DNA of 64,000 nucleotides from Thermohalobaculum sp039184865 (GTDB lineage: Bacteria; Pseudomonadota; Alphaproteobacteria; Rhodobacterales; Rhodobacteraceae). Within the stretch, counting starts at the first letter, position 1. Every line of letters starts with the position of its first letter. Position numbers and translations under genes: made by a program. Below are positions 34,618 to 44,400 of the stretch, piece by piece. The stretch is from assembly GCA_039184865.1 (NCBI GenBank), contig JBCDAV010000005.1, forward strand, positions 1-64,000, in the 5' to 3' direction. The notes beneath the pieces were generated by a model. It did no database searches. It saw only the letters and a list, made by a program, of their open reading frames with translations, and was not told the DNA's origin.

Positions 34618-35991
34618 GTGCATCGCGCAGAACTTCGCGACCAGGTCATCAGTTTGTACCGGGGACGCCACTATATCGACGCCGCGGAAGCCGCGCTCAG
34701 ATACCTCGAGAACGCGCCAGAGGATGAGATCGTACTCGAAATCCTCGCTGACTCAGCTGTTCAGGCCGGCCATATCGATGTCGGCGAGCGCACGATCACG
34801 TTGCTCCTTGACAGGAAACGAACGCCGACGCGGCTGAGCTGCCTCGCGACGATCCGGAGCGCGCAGGGTGAGATGAAGGTGGCCGAGGGCTTGATGCGGG
34901 AAGCCCTCGCGATCGACCCGACGATGCCCGGAATCTGGGGGCTGATCGCGGGTGTTCACCGGTTCCGCAAGGACGACCCGCTGATCGTGAAGGCCAAGCG
35001 CATCCTGAAGCGCAAGGACGTCCCTGCGGATGCACGACGGTCGATCTGTTTCGCCCTCTGCAAGGCGATGAACGATATCGGCAAATGGGATCGCGCGTGG
35101 GACTATGCGGCGCAAGGGGCCGCACTCGCGAACTCGCAATACGATCCCGGCGAGTTCGACCGCTGGCTGGACGATATCAACGAAACTTTCGATGCAGAAT
35201 TTCTGGCTCGAAAGGCCGGACGCGGCTCGGAGAGCGAGGCGCCGGTCTTCATCGTCGGCATGCCGCGATCAGGCACCACGCTAATGGAGATCGTCCTCGC
35301 CGCCACCGGCGAGATCGCGCCGATGGGCGAACGCACGATCATCCCGGACATCACGGCGCGCGCGGTCCGCGACGACGCCGCGCGCGGCAACACGCCGAGC
35401 AGCCATGCCTGGGTCAGGCGGTGGCGCGACGACGCCTTCGGGCAGGTCGCCGACTTCTACCTGCAAGACATCGCGCGCCGGACCGGCGGCTCGGTGCCGA
35501 CCCGCTTCACGGACAAACTTCCGGGCAACGTGCTCTATCTCGGGGAGATCGGCCTGATCTTTCCACGGGCGAAGATCATCCGGATGCATCGGGACCCGCT
35601 GGACACCTGTGTCTCTTGCTATCTCGGTCAGTTCCACGACGGGCACGATTACACCTACCGGACCGACTGGCTGGCGCGCGCGGCCCACGGTTTCCAGCAG
35701 ATTGGTGACGCGCTGGCGCCGATCATCCCGAACGATGTCCTCGACGTGCACTACGAAAATCTCGTCAGCAATCCCGAACCCGAGATCCGCCGTGTCCTTC
35801 AATTCCTGGATGTCACGTGGACAGCGGATTGCCTGACGCCCGCGCCCGTTGGCTACACGACCACCACGCGGTCCGTCGCGCAGATCCGAAAGCCCATAAA
35901 CTCAAGTTCCGTAGGGCGCTGGCGTCGCTACGCCAACCGGATCGGACCGCTGGCCGACGCGTTGGGGATCGATCTGACCGATGCCGCCTGA
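34618..35991 (+). CDS. TPR-containing sulfotransferase-family protein
   Basis: The product is 457 residues. Residues 1-180 are tetratricopeptide-like helices (YIDAAEAALRYLENAPED; VAEGLMREALAIDPTMPGI). The C-terminal half is a PAPS sulfotransferase fold: the 5'-phosphosulfate loop reads VGMPRSGTTLMEIV, and the 3'-phosphate motif RMHRDPLDTCVSCYLGQF follows. Targets are usually a sugar, protein tyrosine or lipid; none can be named. I prefer GTG 34618 because GGAGGA lies seven bases upstream; ATG 34603 has no ribosome site. Confidence 0.87.
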   Translation: MHRAELRDQVISLYRGRHYIDAAEAALRYLENAPEDEIVLEILADSAVQAGHIDVGERTITLLLDRKRTPTRLSCLATIRSAQGEMKVAEGLMREALAIDPTMPGIWGLIAGVHRFRKDDPLIVKAKRILKRKDVPADARRSICFALCKAMNDIGKWDRAWDYAAQGAALANSQYDPGEFDRWLDDINETFDAEFLARKAGRGSESEAPVFIVGMPRSGTTLMEIVLAATGEIAPMGERTIIPDITARAVRDDAARGNTPSSHAWVRRWRDDAFGQVADFYLQDIARRTGGSVPTRFTDKLPGNVLYLGEIGLIFPRAKIIRMHRDPLDTCVSCYLGQFHDGHDYTYRTDWLARAAHGFQQIGDALAPIIPNDVLDVHYENLVSNPEPEIRRVLQFLDVTWTADCLTPAPVGYTTTTRSVAQIRKPINSSSVGRWRRYANRIGPLADALGIDLTDAA

Positions 35992-36010
35992 CGGCGCGCA
36001 GGATGTCCGA

Positions 36011-36787
36011 TCAAACCTGCCGCTCGATCATCATCTTCTTGATCTCCGCGATCGCCTTGGCGGGGTTGAGCCCCTTGGGACAGGTCTTCGCACAGTTCAT
36101 GATGGTGTGGCAGCGATAGAGCCGGAACGGATCTTCTAGGAAATCCAGCCGCTCGCCGGTCGCCTCGTCACGGCTGTCGATCAGCCAGCGATAGGCGTGC
36201 AGCAGAGCCGCCGGTCCAAGATAACGGTCCCCGTTCCACCAGTAGCTCGGGCAGGAGGTAGAACAGGACGCGCACATCACGCATTCGTAGAGACCATCGA
36301 GCCGTTCGCGATCCTCGATCGACTGCTTCCACTCCGTTCCCGGCTCGGGCGACACCGTCTCAAGCCACGGCATGATCGACGCGTGCTGCGCATAGAAATG
36401 CGTCAGGTCGGGGATCAGGTCCTTGACGACGGGCATGTGCGGAAGCGGGTAGATCTTCACGTCGCCCCGGATCTCGTCGATCCCGTAGGTGCACGCCAGC
36501 GTGTTGATCCCGTCGATGTTCATCGCACAGGAGCCACAGATGCCCTCGCGGCACGAGCGCCGGAACGTGAGCGTCGGATCGATCTCGTTCTTGATCTTGA
36601 TGATGGCGTCCAGAACCATCGGTCCGCAGCTGTCGAGGTCGACGAAATACGTGTCGATGCGCGGGTTCTGGCCATCATCCGGTGACCACCGATAGATCTT
36701 GAACGTCTTGACGTTCCCGCCAGCCGGCTTCGGCCAGACCTTCCCGGTGGTGATCCGCGAGTTCTTTGGGAGCGCGAGCTCAACCAT
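36011..36787 (-). CDS. sdhB: Succinate dehydrogenase iron-sulfur subunit
   Basis: The 258-residue subunit carries three clusters: the plant-type [2Fe-2S] (CREGICGSCAMN plus a later Cys), and the C-terminal CVMCASCSTSCP with CHTIMNCAKTCPKG for [4Fe-4S] and [3Fe-4S]. It passes electrons from SdhA to ubiquinone at the inner membrane. AAGGAGGACCAA gives a strong ribosome site before ATG 36787. Its start overlaps the methyltransferase gene by 8 bases, so expression is linked to the inserted genes. Confidence 0.96.
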   Translation of the reverse strand: MVELALPKNSRITTGKVWPKPAGGNVKTFKIYRWSPDDGQNPRIDTYFVDLDSCGPMVLDAIIKIKNEIDPTLTFRRSCREGICGSCAMNIDGINTLACTYGIDEIRGDVKIYPLPHMPVVKDLIPDLTHFYAQHASIMPWLETVSPEPGTEWKQSIEDRERLDGLYECVMCASCSTSCPSYWWNGDRYLGPAALLHAYRWLIDSRDEATGERLDFLEDPFRLYRCHTIMNCAKTCPKGLNPAKAIAEIKKMMIERQV

Positions 36788-37538
36788 TTGGTCCTCCTTG
36801 GGCCTTGCGGCCGATGAATATCTTCTCGCCCCGGTGGAGCGCATAGCGGGCGGCGTCCGGTTCGTTCGCCGTGTATTCGCTGACGGTGAAGCCCGGGCGG
36901 GCAAACCTCGTGCGGATGTCCCGCCCGAACCAACGCAGATGCGTCGCGTCACCGTAATAGAGCTGGCGCTGGTCCGGCGATCTGTGTGCGGGGTCCTCGT
37001 AGGTCTCGTCGAACCCTTCGATCATCGGCACGGTGATCACCGCCTGGCCGCCTGGCCTCAAGACACGGTACATCTCCGCGAAAGCTCGCGCGTCGTCAAC
37101 ATGCTCCAGCACATGGTTGGCGATGATCAGGTCTTCGGACGATTCAGGAAGCGCAATATCGGTGATGTCGAGCCGGAGGTCGAACAGGTCGTTGATATCC
37201 GCGGTCCGGTACAACGCCCCGCGCGCTTCCAGTTCGGCCCGCACCCAGGCTTCCGCGGCGAAATGCAGAACCCGTGCGCCGGGACGCAGCTCCATTTCGC
37301 GGTCCATCCAGAGCTTCAGCAACCTGTGGCGTGGACGAGAGTCGCACGACGGGCACCAGATCTCCGGCTTGTGTTTGACCGGAGAGAACATGCCCTCGTA
37401 GTTGCAGATCGGGCAGAGACGAGCCGTTTTGCCGTACGCGCGCGCGGTCACATGATCGATCGAGCGCCGGGCGCGGACCTCCATGATACGTGCGATCTCT
37501 TCCGGGTTGCGCTGTCCCGCCGGTGACCAGGCCATCAT
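36780..37538 (-). CDS. Zinc-ribbon class I SAM-dependent methyltransferase, inside the sdh operon
   Basis: The product is about 252 residues. An N-terminal Cys4 ribbon (CPICNYEGMFSP and CPSCDSRPRHR) precedes a class I methyltransferase: GARVLHFAAE as motif I, IIANHVLEHVDDARAF as motif III/IV, and YRVLRPGGQAVITVPM as motif V. It lies between the glycosyltransferase and sdhB. Tandem ATGs at 37538/37535 overlap the glycosyltransferase TGA. A cell-surface polysaccharide or protein target is possible from the pairing with the glycosyltransferase, but is inference. Confidence 0.82.
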   Translation of the reverse strand: MMAWSPAGQRNPEEIARIMEVRARRSIDHVTARAYGKTARLCPICNYEGMFSPVKHKPEIWCPSCDSRPRHRLLKLWMDREMELRPGARVLHFAAEAWVRAELEARGALYRTADINDLFDLRLDITDIALPESSEDLIIANHVLEHVDDARAFAEMYRVLRPGGQAVITVPMIEGFDETYEDPAHRSPDQRQLYYGDATHLRWFGRDIRTRFARPGFTVSEYTANEPDAARYALHRGEKIFIGRKAQGGPNG

Positions 37539-38614
37539 TGCGCGGCCTCGCGGCGTGCCGTGAGATCCTGCCAACGCCCGCCCGACCGTTTGTAGCGCGT
37601 GTCTGCCTGCCGGAGGACGTTGCGCGACACGAACGCCGTCGTCATGTTCTCGATCGGGCCCGTGGCATTGCTCCTGACCATCCAGAGCACCGTGTCGGTC
37701 AGCAGGCCCGGCCCAGCAAGAGCATAGGGATGATCTTCCGGATTTGCCTGGATCCGGTGCGTCGCATCCTCGAACGCCCGGCGCATCAGCGGCGAGCCCG
37801 CCGGTGCCGCGATGAACCCGTTGAGCCAGTGACCGGTCCGCGTATTGAACCACAGAACCGTCTTGCCAGCGAACGCCGGCCACAGACGTTCGAAATTCCC
37901 GTGTCGATGGCTGTCCGCATCGATCCACAACCCGCCATGCTCGGCGAGGTATCCAAGGCGCAGATAGTCGGCCTTGATCGCTGGGTGCGGGCACAGATCG
38001 AAGGTCCGCACGGCGTCCTCGCCGTAGATCTTGCGCAGGAAATCGCGCGCCGTAGGCTCATGGATCAACAGGTGCTTCGAGCCGGCCAGCGTACGCCACT
38101 CGTCGATCAGGCTCCGCATATCGTCCGGCACGGCGGTATCGTCCCAGAACTGGAGCAGGTCGGGCGCCGCGCCCTGCCCCGGATCATCGGATGCAAACCG
38201 CTCCATCGTCAGGAAGCAGGACCACGCGCGGGCACACATTCGCTGGAAGCCATCGAAGCGCTCGTCGGCGCCGATCCGATCCAATGCCTCACGCGCCGCC
38301 ACCAGTCCGCCGGAGGCCAGCAGACAGAGTGCGGCAAAGATCGCCTGATCATAGGCCGGACGCAGATCAGCCAGTGGTGCGAGACTGGGAAGTCGGTCGA
38401 ACTCCCGGGCCTCCATCAACTCGTCTATAGAGTGCCAGAGCGCCCCGTCGACGAACGGGTCTCGGCTGCCGACTACCCGCGCCGCCGAAGCGATCCGTCC
38501 TTCTGCGATGCGCAGTGCAACGTGCCGACGGCGCCGGCGATCGGGAAGATGCCGGACCAGAGGCGCGGGAAGCGCAAGACGCAGATGGTCGATCAACCCT
38601 GCCATGGCGTACAA
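37535..38614 (-). CDS. GT32-type glycosyltransferase-like protein, inside the sdh operon
   Basis: The 359-residue product has the glycosyltransferase sugar-binding region of the GT32/OCH1 type: a DXD-bearing segment (LRLGYLAEHGGLWIDADS) and an upstream FWDDTAVPDDMRSLIDEWR. The N-terminal 130 residues are helical without a known domain. The start lies 17 bases downstream of the sdhA stop. It overlaps the methyltransferase by a few bases. Residues of the DXD (Asp-Ala-Asp) are intact, so the enzyme may be active. Confidence 0.78.
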   Translation of the reverse strand: MYAMAGLIDHLRLALPAPLVRHLPDRRRRRHVALRIAEGRIASAARVVGSRDPFVDGALWHSIDELMEAREFDRLPSLAPLADLRPAYDQAIFAALCLLASGGLVAAREALDRIGADERFDGFQRMCARAWSCFLTMERFASDDPGQGAAPDLLQFWDDTAVPDDMRSLIDEWRTLAGSKHLLIHEPTARDFLRKIYGEDAVRTFDLCPHPAIKADYLRLGYLAEHGGLWIDADSHRHGNFERLWPAFAGKTVLWFNTRTGHWLNGFIAAPAGSPLMRRAFEDATHRIQANPEDHPYALAGPGLLTDTVLWMVRSNATGPIENMTTAFVSRNVLRQADTRYKRSGGRWQDLTARREAAQ

Positions 38615-38630
38615 TTCACCATAGCGCGCG

Positions 38631-40430
38631 TCAGTAAACGCGGGCTTTAGGTGCGATCTTGGCCGGGTCGATGCCGCCCTGATTGTGCGGCGTCAAAGGA
38701 TCGGTGACGACCGGCCGGTAATCGACGCGAACATCGCCGTTCACCCAGGCCAGCGAATGCTTGCGCCAGTTCTCGTCGTCGCGATCCGGATAATCCTCGT
38801 GCGCGTGCGCGCCGCGGCTCTCCGTCCGCGCCTCCGCCGAATAAACGGTCGCCATGGCGGACGGGAGAAGATTGGACAGCTCAAGCGTTTCCATCAGATC
38901 GGAGTTCCAGATCAGCGAACGATCCGTCACGGCGACGTCGCGGAAGTCCGTATCGATCTTCGTGACGCGATCGCAGCCCTGCTTCAGAGTCTCCGAAGTC
39001 CGGAACACGGCCGCATCCTCCTGCATCGCCTTCTGCAGGTTGAGCCGCAGTTGCGCCGTCGGCACGGCGCCTTTTGCGTGGCGCAGATCATCGAAGCGCG
39101 ACATCGCGCGCTCGACGGCATGGACGTTCAGGTCCGGGTTCGGGGCCTTCGGATCAACGATCTCTCCCGCGCGGATCGCGCAGGCCCGGCCGAAGACGAC
39201 GAGGTCGGTCAGAGAGTTCGATCCCAGACGATTGGCGCCGTGCACTGATGCACAGGCGGCCTCGCCGCAGGTCATCAGGCCCGGGACCATGATGTCCGAT
39301 CCGTTCTTGTGATCGAGCACCTCGCCCCAGTAATTCGCAGGGACGCCGCCCATGTTGTAATGCACCGTCGGCAGGACGGGGATCGGCTCACGCGTCACGT
39401 CCACGCCAGCGAAGATCCGCGCGGATTCCGAGATCCCGGGCAGGCGCTTCGCGAGAAGATCCGGCGGCAGGTGATTGAGGTTGAGGTAGATGTGGTCCTT
39501 TTCGTCGCCGACGCCGCGACCATCGCGGATCTCCATCGTCATGCACCGGGAGACGACGTCGCGCGACGCGAGGTCCTTGGCGGACGGCGCGTAACGCTCC
39601 ATGAACCGTTCGCCTTCCGAATTCGTGAGGTAACCGCCCTCACCACGCGAGCCCTCCGTGATCAGGCAGCCCGCGCCGTAAATCCCTGTGGGGTGGAACT
39701 GAACGAACTCCATATCCTGCATCGGCAAACCTGCCCGTGCGACCATTCCGTTCCCGTCCCCGGTACAGGTATGGGCCGACGTACACGAGAAGTACGCCCG
39801 CCCGTAGCCGCCGGTCGCCAGCACGACCATCTTGGCCGAGAACCGGTGCATCGTGCCGTCGTCCAGCTTCCAGGCGATCAGACCCTGGCACTGTCCGTCG
39901 TCAGACATGATCAGATCAGTCGCAAAGTACTCGATGAAGAACTCGGCATTCTCCTTGAGCGACCGTCCGTAGAGCGTGTGCAGGATCGCGTGGCCGGTCC
40001 GGTCCGCAGCCGCGCAGGTGCGCTGCACCGGCGGGCCGTCCCCGAACTCGGTCATGTGGCCGCCGAACGGGCGCTGATAGATCTGTCCCTCTTCGGTCCG
40101 CGAGAACGGAACGCCGTAGTGCTCCAGTTCGACCACGGCTGCCGGGGCCTCGCGCGCAAGATACTCCATGGCATCCATGTCGCCGAGCCAGTCCGACCCC
40201 TTGATCGTGTCGTACATGTGCCACTGCCAGCTGTCCGGGCCCATGTTCGAGAGCGACGCCGCGATGCCGCCCTGTGCCGCCACGGTGTGCGAGCGCGTGG
40301 GAAAGACCTTCGTGACGCAGGCCGTCTTCAGGCCCTGTTCCGCCATGCCGAGCGTCGCCCGGAGGCCCGCGCCGCCTGCTCCGACGACGACGACGTCGTA
40401 GGAGTGATCGACAAAGTCATATGAGGCCAT
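38631..40430 (-). CDS. sdhA: Succinate dehydrogenase flavoprotein subunit
   Basis: The 599-residue subunit has the FAD-binding VVVVGAGGAGLRA and the flavinylation motif SHTVAAQGG. The active-site segments HPTGIYGAGCLITEGSRGEGG and GGVPANYWGEV are present. It oxidises succinate to fumarate. Ribosome site GGAGAAGAGG precedes the ATG. sdhD ends 10 bases upstream. Confidence 0.97.
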   Translation of the reverse strand: MASYDFVDHSYDVVVVGAGGAGLRATLGMAEQGLKTACVTKVFPTRSHTVAAQGGIAASLSNMGPDSWQWHMYDTIKGSDWLGDMDAMEYLAREAPAAVVELEHYGVPFSRTEEGQIYQRPFGGHMTEFGDGPPVQRTCAAADRTGHAILHTLYGRSLKENAEFFIEYFATDLIMSDDGQCQGLIAWKLDDGTMHRFSAKMVVLATGGYGRAYFSCTSAHTCTGDGNGMVARAGLPMQDMEFVQFHPTGIYGAGCLITEGSRGEGGYLTNSEGERFMERYAPSAKDLASRDVVSRCMTMEIRDGRGVGDEKDHIYLNLNHLPPDLLAKRLPGISESARIFAGVDVTREPIPVLPTVHYNMGGVPANYWGEVLDHKNGSDIMVPGLMTCGEAACASVHGANRLGSNSLTDLVVFGRACAIRAGEIVDPKAPNPDLNVHAVERAMSRFDDLRHAKGAVPTAQLRLNLQKAMQEDAAVFRTSETLKQGCDRVTKIDTDFRDVAVTDRSLIWNSDLMETLELSNLLPSAMATVYSAEARTESRGAHAHEDYPDRDDENWRKHSLAWVNGDVRVDYRPVVTDPLTPHNQGGIDPAKIAPKARVY

Positions 40431-40440
40431 CCTCTTCTCC

Positions 40441-40821
40441 TCAGGCTGTCAGCGCGATCTTCAGCACGGCGAACACGCCGGCGAGACCAAAAGCGCCGCA
40501 GAACATCTGGTTCCCGAGCAGCATGCCCGTTCGCCATCCCTTGTGGTGCACGTAATCCTCGATCACGACCTGCAAGCCCTGCATCAGGTGGTGAAACGTC
40601 ACGGCGAGAAACAATATCGCGACGATCGCATTGAACGGGTTCGAGTAGACCTCGAGCACCACCGCATGATCCGCGCCAAGCGCGCGCGCAAAGGGGAAAA
40701 TCGCGAAAATCGTAAGCGGCAGGAGCGCGACCGAGGACACCCGGTGCTGCCACCAGTGATGCGTGCCGGTTCCGGCTGCTCCAAGCCCGCGCGCCAGGCC
40801 CATCGGCGTCTTGTAGCTCAT
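40441..40821 (-). CDS. sdhD: Succinate dehydrogenase membrane anchor subunit D
   Basis: The 126-residue subunit has three hydrophobic helices. THHWWQHRVSSVAL and TFHHLMQGLQVVIEDYVH carry the histidines expected for heme b and quinone-site geometry. ATG 40821 overlaps the sdhC TGA (ATGA). Confidence 0.93.
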   Translation of the reverse strand: MSYKTPMGLARGLGAAGTGTHHWWQHRVSSVALLPLTIFAIFPFARALGADHAVVLEVYSNPFNAIVAILFLAVTFHHLMQGLQVVIEDYVHHKGWRTGMLLGNQMFCGAFGLAGVFAVLKIALTA

Positions 40822-41216
40822 AGGACACCCCAGTAGGCCACGGCCCAGACAATCAGCGTCAGGACACCCGCGGCCCCGACGGTGGCCTTGCCCGACAATT
40901 CCACCTGATCCAGCTTGAAGCCGTAGCCCATGTCCCAGATCAGGTGCCGGATGCCGTTGCAGAAATGGTAGGCCAGCGCGAATGTCATGCCGAGCCAGAC
41001 GAGGATTCCGATCCAGGATGTCAGGATACCGTTGGCGAAATCGAACTGTTCCTCGCCGGTCGCCGCTGCCAGCAACCACCAGACGACCAGCGCCGCACCC
41101 AGTGTCAGACCGACGCCCGTGACACGGTGCAGGATCGACAGCATCGACGTGATTTGCGGGCGGTAGATGGTGAGGTGCGGGGAAAGCGGGCGGTTGCCAC
41201 GGTTCACATCGGCCAT
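40818..41216 (-). CDS. sdhC: Succinate dehydrogenase cytochrome b556 subunit C
   Basis: The 132-residue subunit opens RPLSPHLTIYRPQITSMLSI and has the ILHRVTGVGL motif; AYHFCNGIRHLIWDMG in the next helix carries a heme-ligand histidine. It is the first gene of the operon. ATG 41216 follows GAGGAA. The 240-base gap upstream separates it from the giant-protein stop; it should carry the sdh promoter. Confidence 0.94.
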   Translation of the reverse strand: MADVNRGNRPLSPHLTIYRPQITSMLSILHRVTGVGLTLGAALVVWWLLAAATGEEQFDFANGILTSWIGILVWLGMTFALAYHFCNGIRHLIWDMGYGFKLDQVELSGKATVGAAGVLTLIVWAVAYWGVL

Positions 41217-41383
41217 GCTGGTTTCCTCTGGCGGGCGCATAGGTCGCCCTAACTTTTCATAGCTGAGTTTAGGCTCGCTTAAGGCCTCACGCCAGTGACA
41301 ACTTTTCGCGGACGCGAAATCGTGTCTCAAAATATACTGATGAAATCAGTCGGGTAATCGCGCTTCAAGGCCTGAAAATATTG

Positions 41384-41407
41384 GGGCGCGGCAATGTTGC
41401 CGCGCCC
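41384..41407. terminator. Strong hairpin beyond the giant-protein gene
   Basis: GGGCGCGGCAA pairs with TTGCCGCGCCC over 11 bp with a 2-base loop. It lies 50 bases past the stop of the 2,296-residue gene. On the minus strand a CAATATTTTC stretch follows; on the plus strand GTTTTAG follows, so it could end transcripts from either side. It would also insulate the sdh promoter. Confidence 0.7.
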
Positions 41408-41425
41408 GTTTTAGTGGCCTTATGT

Positions 41426-41445
41426 GCGGCGCAACATAGCGCCGC
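41426..41445. other. Second short hairpin beyond the giant-protein gene
   Basis: GCGGCGC and GCGCCGC form a 7-bp stem with loop AACATA, 12 bases after the giant-protein stop. It may act with the larger hairpin downstream. Confidence 0.4.
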
Positions 41446-41456
41446 CGATCGACGGG

Positions 41457-44400
41457 TCAGGCGAGGTCGAAGACGAAACTATCACCATCCTCGACCGTGC
41501 GATCCTCGCTCGACACCGTGCTGGAGAGCTTCAGAATAGCCTCGAGCGTCGTCGGATCACCGTCGCGATCGAGACCGGCACGAACATCAAGCTCGCCCGT
41601 CAGTCCGTTCAGATCGATGTCGGTCGCCTCAAAGGTGAAGGTACCGTCGAGGTTGTCGATCAGCGATGTTTCGTCGATGCCCTGAACCTTGGCCCCGTCC
41701 AGCAGGATGCCGAACTCGACCAGATCGCCGGACGACACCGTGGGTGCCGGATCGATCAGTGTCGCCAGCCCGAAGGTGCCGTCGGTATCGGTGTCGACCA
41801 TGTCCTCGTTGTCGATGAGTTCGAAAGGCGTGAGGCTCACGAACCCGCCACTCGGAATGTAGACGACGTTGATGTCCGCGCCGGTTGCCGCTTCCAGCGA
41901 ACTCGCCGCAGCAATCGACATGGTCGGCTCGAACGTTTCCGTCGTCGTCATGGCGATGACTTCATTCTGCTCACCCGGGAGCGCGTTCAGGATCACCTCT
42001 GCCTTTTGCAGCGACTCCTCCAGGTCGATCCCGATATCGGTGCTGTCGTACGTCGTCTTGAGGTCGACGAACAACGCAGCGAGATCGGCATCCGAACCCG
42101 AGGCCGCCTTGATCTGCGCGGCGGTGAACGTGAACGACTGGGCTGAGTCTGGCGCGAAGTTCAGACCACTCGGGATCAGCGTCAGATTGTCGGCGTCGTC
42201 CAGCGTCTGAGCCAGATCCGCAACCTTTTGCAGCATCAGGTCGAACACCGTGCCGACATTGCCGTCGCTGTCGAGATCGCCGACCGGGAACCCGGCGGCG
42301 AGCCCTGTGGCCTCGAACGACGAGTCGAGGATCAGAACCACGTGGGTCTGCCCGGCCGACACCGTCGAGATCGAACCCGAAACCGTGACCTTGCCGTTCG
42401 GGCTGCCGCTGCCGTTGACGACGACGGTGACCTCGGCCGTATCGGTGAACTGACCGTCCGAGATCGTGTAGGTGACGTTCACGGTGTCCGTTTCGCCGTC
42501 GTTCAATCCGGCGAAGCTCTGATCCGGCGTGAAGGTGAAATCGCCGTTCTGGTCGACTGATACCGTGCCGGTGCGGCCCTCGCCCGTGGTAACCTGGAAG
42601 ACGTCGTCGACCGCGTTCCCTTGGATGTCCACGATCGTCAGGGCATCATCGTCCGGATCGGAGTCGTTGCCGAGGATATTGATCGTGACCGCAGTATCCT
42701 CACTCGTCGACGTTGCATCGTCCACGGCAACCGGAGCGGCGTTCCTGCCGTTCACGGTGATCGTCACGCTTGCGGTGTCGCCGGAGACGCCATCGGTCGC
42801 CGTGTAGTTCAGCGTGATGGTGTCCGTCGCACCTTCGGCGAGATCGTCGAAGCCGGTGCCGGGATCGAACGTGAACGTGCCGTCAGCAAGAACGGTCAGC
42901 ATGCCCGACCGTCCGGCGGCGGTCGTGATCGTCATCGGCGTGCCGACCGTGCCACCCTCGATCGACGCAACCGTCAGCGTGTCGTTTTCGGGATCGGAGT
43001 CGTTTGCCAGGATGTTGATCTCGGCCGAGACACCTTCGTCCGTCACGAGCGCATCCGGTTCTGCCGCCGGTGCCGAGTCGAGTCCCAGAACCATGACGTC
43101 TACAACCGCCTCGGCCGTCTCGAAGCTCTCGGACGCCGCCGCCGCGAGGATGCTGGTCGCGACCCCGCCCGTGTCGGTGCCGGAGTAGGTCAGATCGAGC
43201 CCGGCCCCGCCGAAGTTCTGGAAGAACAGGATCTCGATCTCGTGCTGGCCAGCACTCAGCGAGGCCTGACCCGGTACGCTCAGCAACGCGTGCAGCCCGT
43301 CATTGTCGATGACCTGCACGCCGTTGATGAACAGGGCCGAGCCGTCATCGGATGTGAGGTTGAAGTCGTAGACCCCGCCCTCCTCGATGGTGATGACGCC
43401 CGTGTAACGCACGGCATAGGTCGTCGAGTCGCCCGTCGCGGCGGTCGCAAGGGCCGTCGCATCGAGATCGCCGGCCGTTCCCGTCTCCAGCGCGCCGGTC
43501 AGCGGGATATTGGCAACCGTGTTCCCGGCGGGTGTGCCGTCGTAGAGCTCATAGGAAAGCTCATTGAACATCGCACCAGCCGCCATGGTGTAGTTGAGCT
43601 GGAAGCTGTCGGTTTCGGCCTCGTCCAGATCGACGAACCCGTCCATCGGATCGAAGTCGAACGTACCGTTCTCCTGCACCGTGACCATGCCCGTCCGGCC
43701 CGCAGCCGTTGTGACCATGAAGGCCGTGCCGACCTGGGCGTCCGGTGCGCCTGCGCCGGAGATATCGAACACGCAGAGCCCCTGCCCGGCTGGCGCCGAG
43801 TCGTTGGCGAGAATGTCGATGCTCGCCGCGGTGGCCTCATCGGTCCGCAACTCGTCATCGCCCGCATTCACGCCGACGCCGTTGATCGTCACCGTGATCG
43901 TCGCGGTGTCCTGATCGCCCGGGATCACCGGAGCATTGTCGACGAGCGCCGCAGTCAGGTCGTCCGACGTCGTGACGATTTCCGCACCACCGGTGTTATC
44001 GATAACATTAAGCTGGCCGAGAACGGCGTCGGTGCCGACGCCAACGGCGTTCAGTTCGGCCCCGAAACGGGTCGCGAGCTCGGCCGCCTCGTCATCGAAG
44101 GTGCCACCGACATTCTGCATGCCGTCCGACAGGAAGTAGACGATGTTCTTGTCGATCGTCGTCGCGGCCTGATCCTCGAACCATTGGATGCCGGTCTGCA
44201 ACGGAGCCTCGAAGTTCGTGAAGCCGCCGTCGGTCAAACCCTCAAGCGCTGCATCGAGCGCCGCGTCGCCCGGCTTGAAGGTGCCGAGAAGCTCGCTCGC
44301 GCCGGTCTGGTCCGCGCTGTTATTGCCGGAAAACGCCACGAGCCCGATATCGACCTTGTCGTCGGTCAGGCCGCTGTCTGCGATCTGCTGGCTCAATGCC

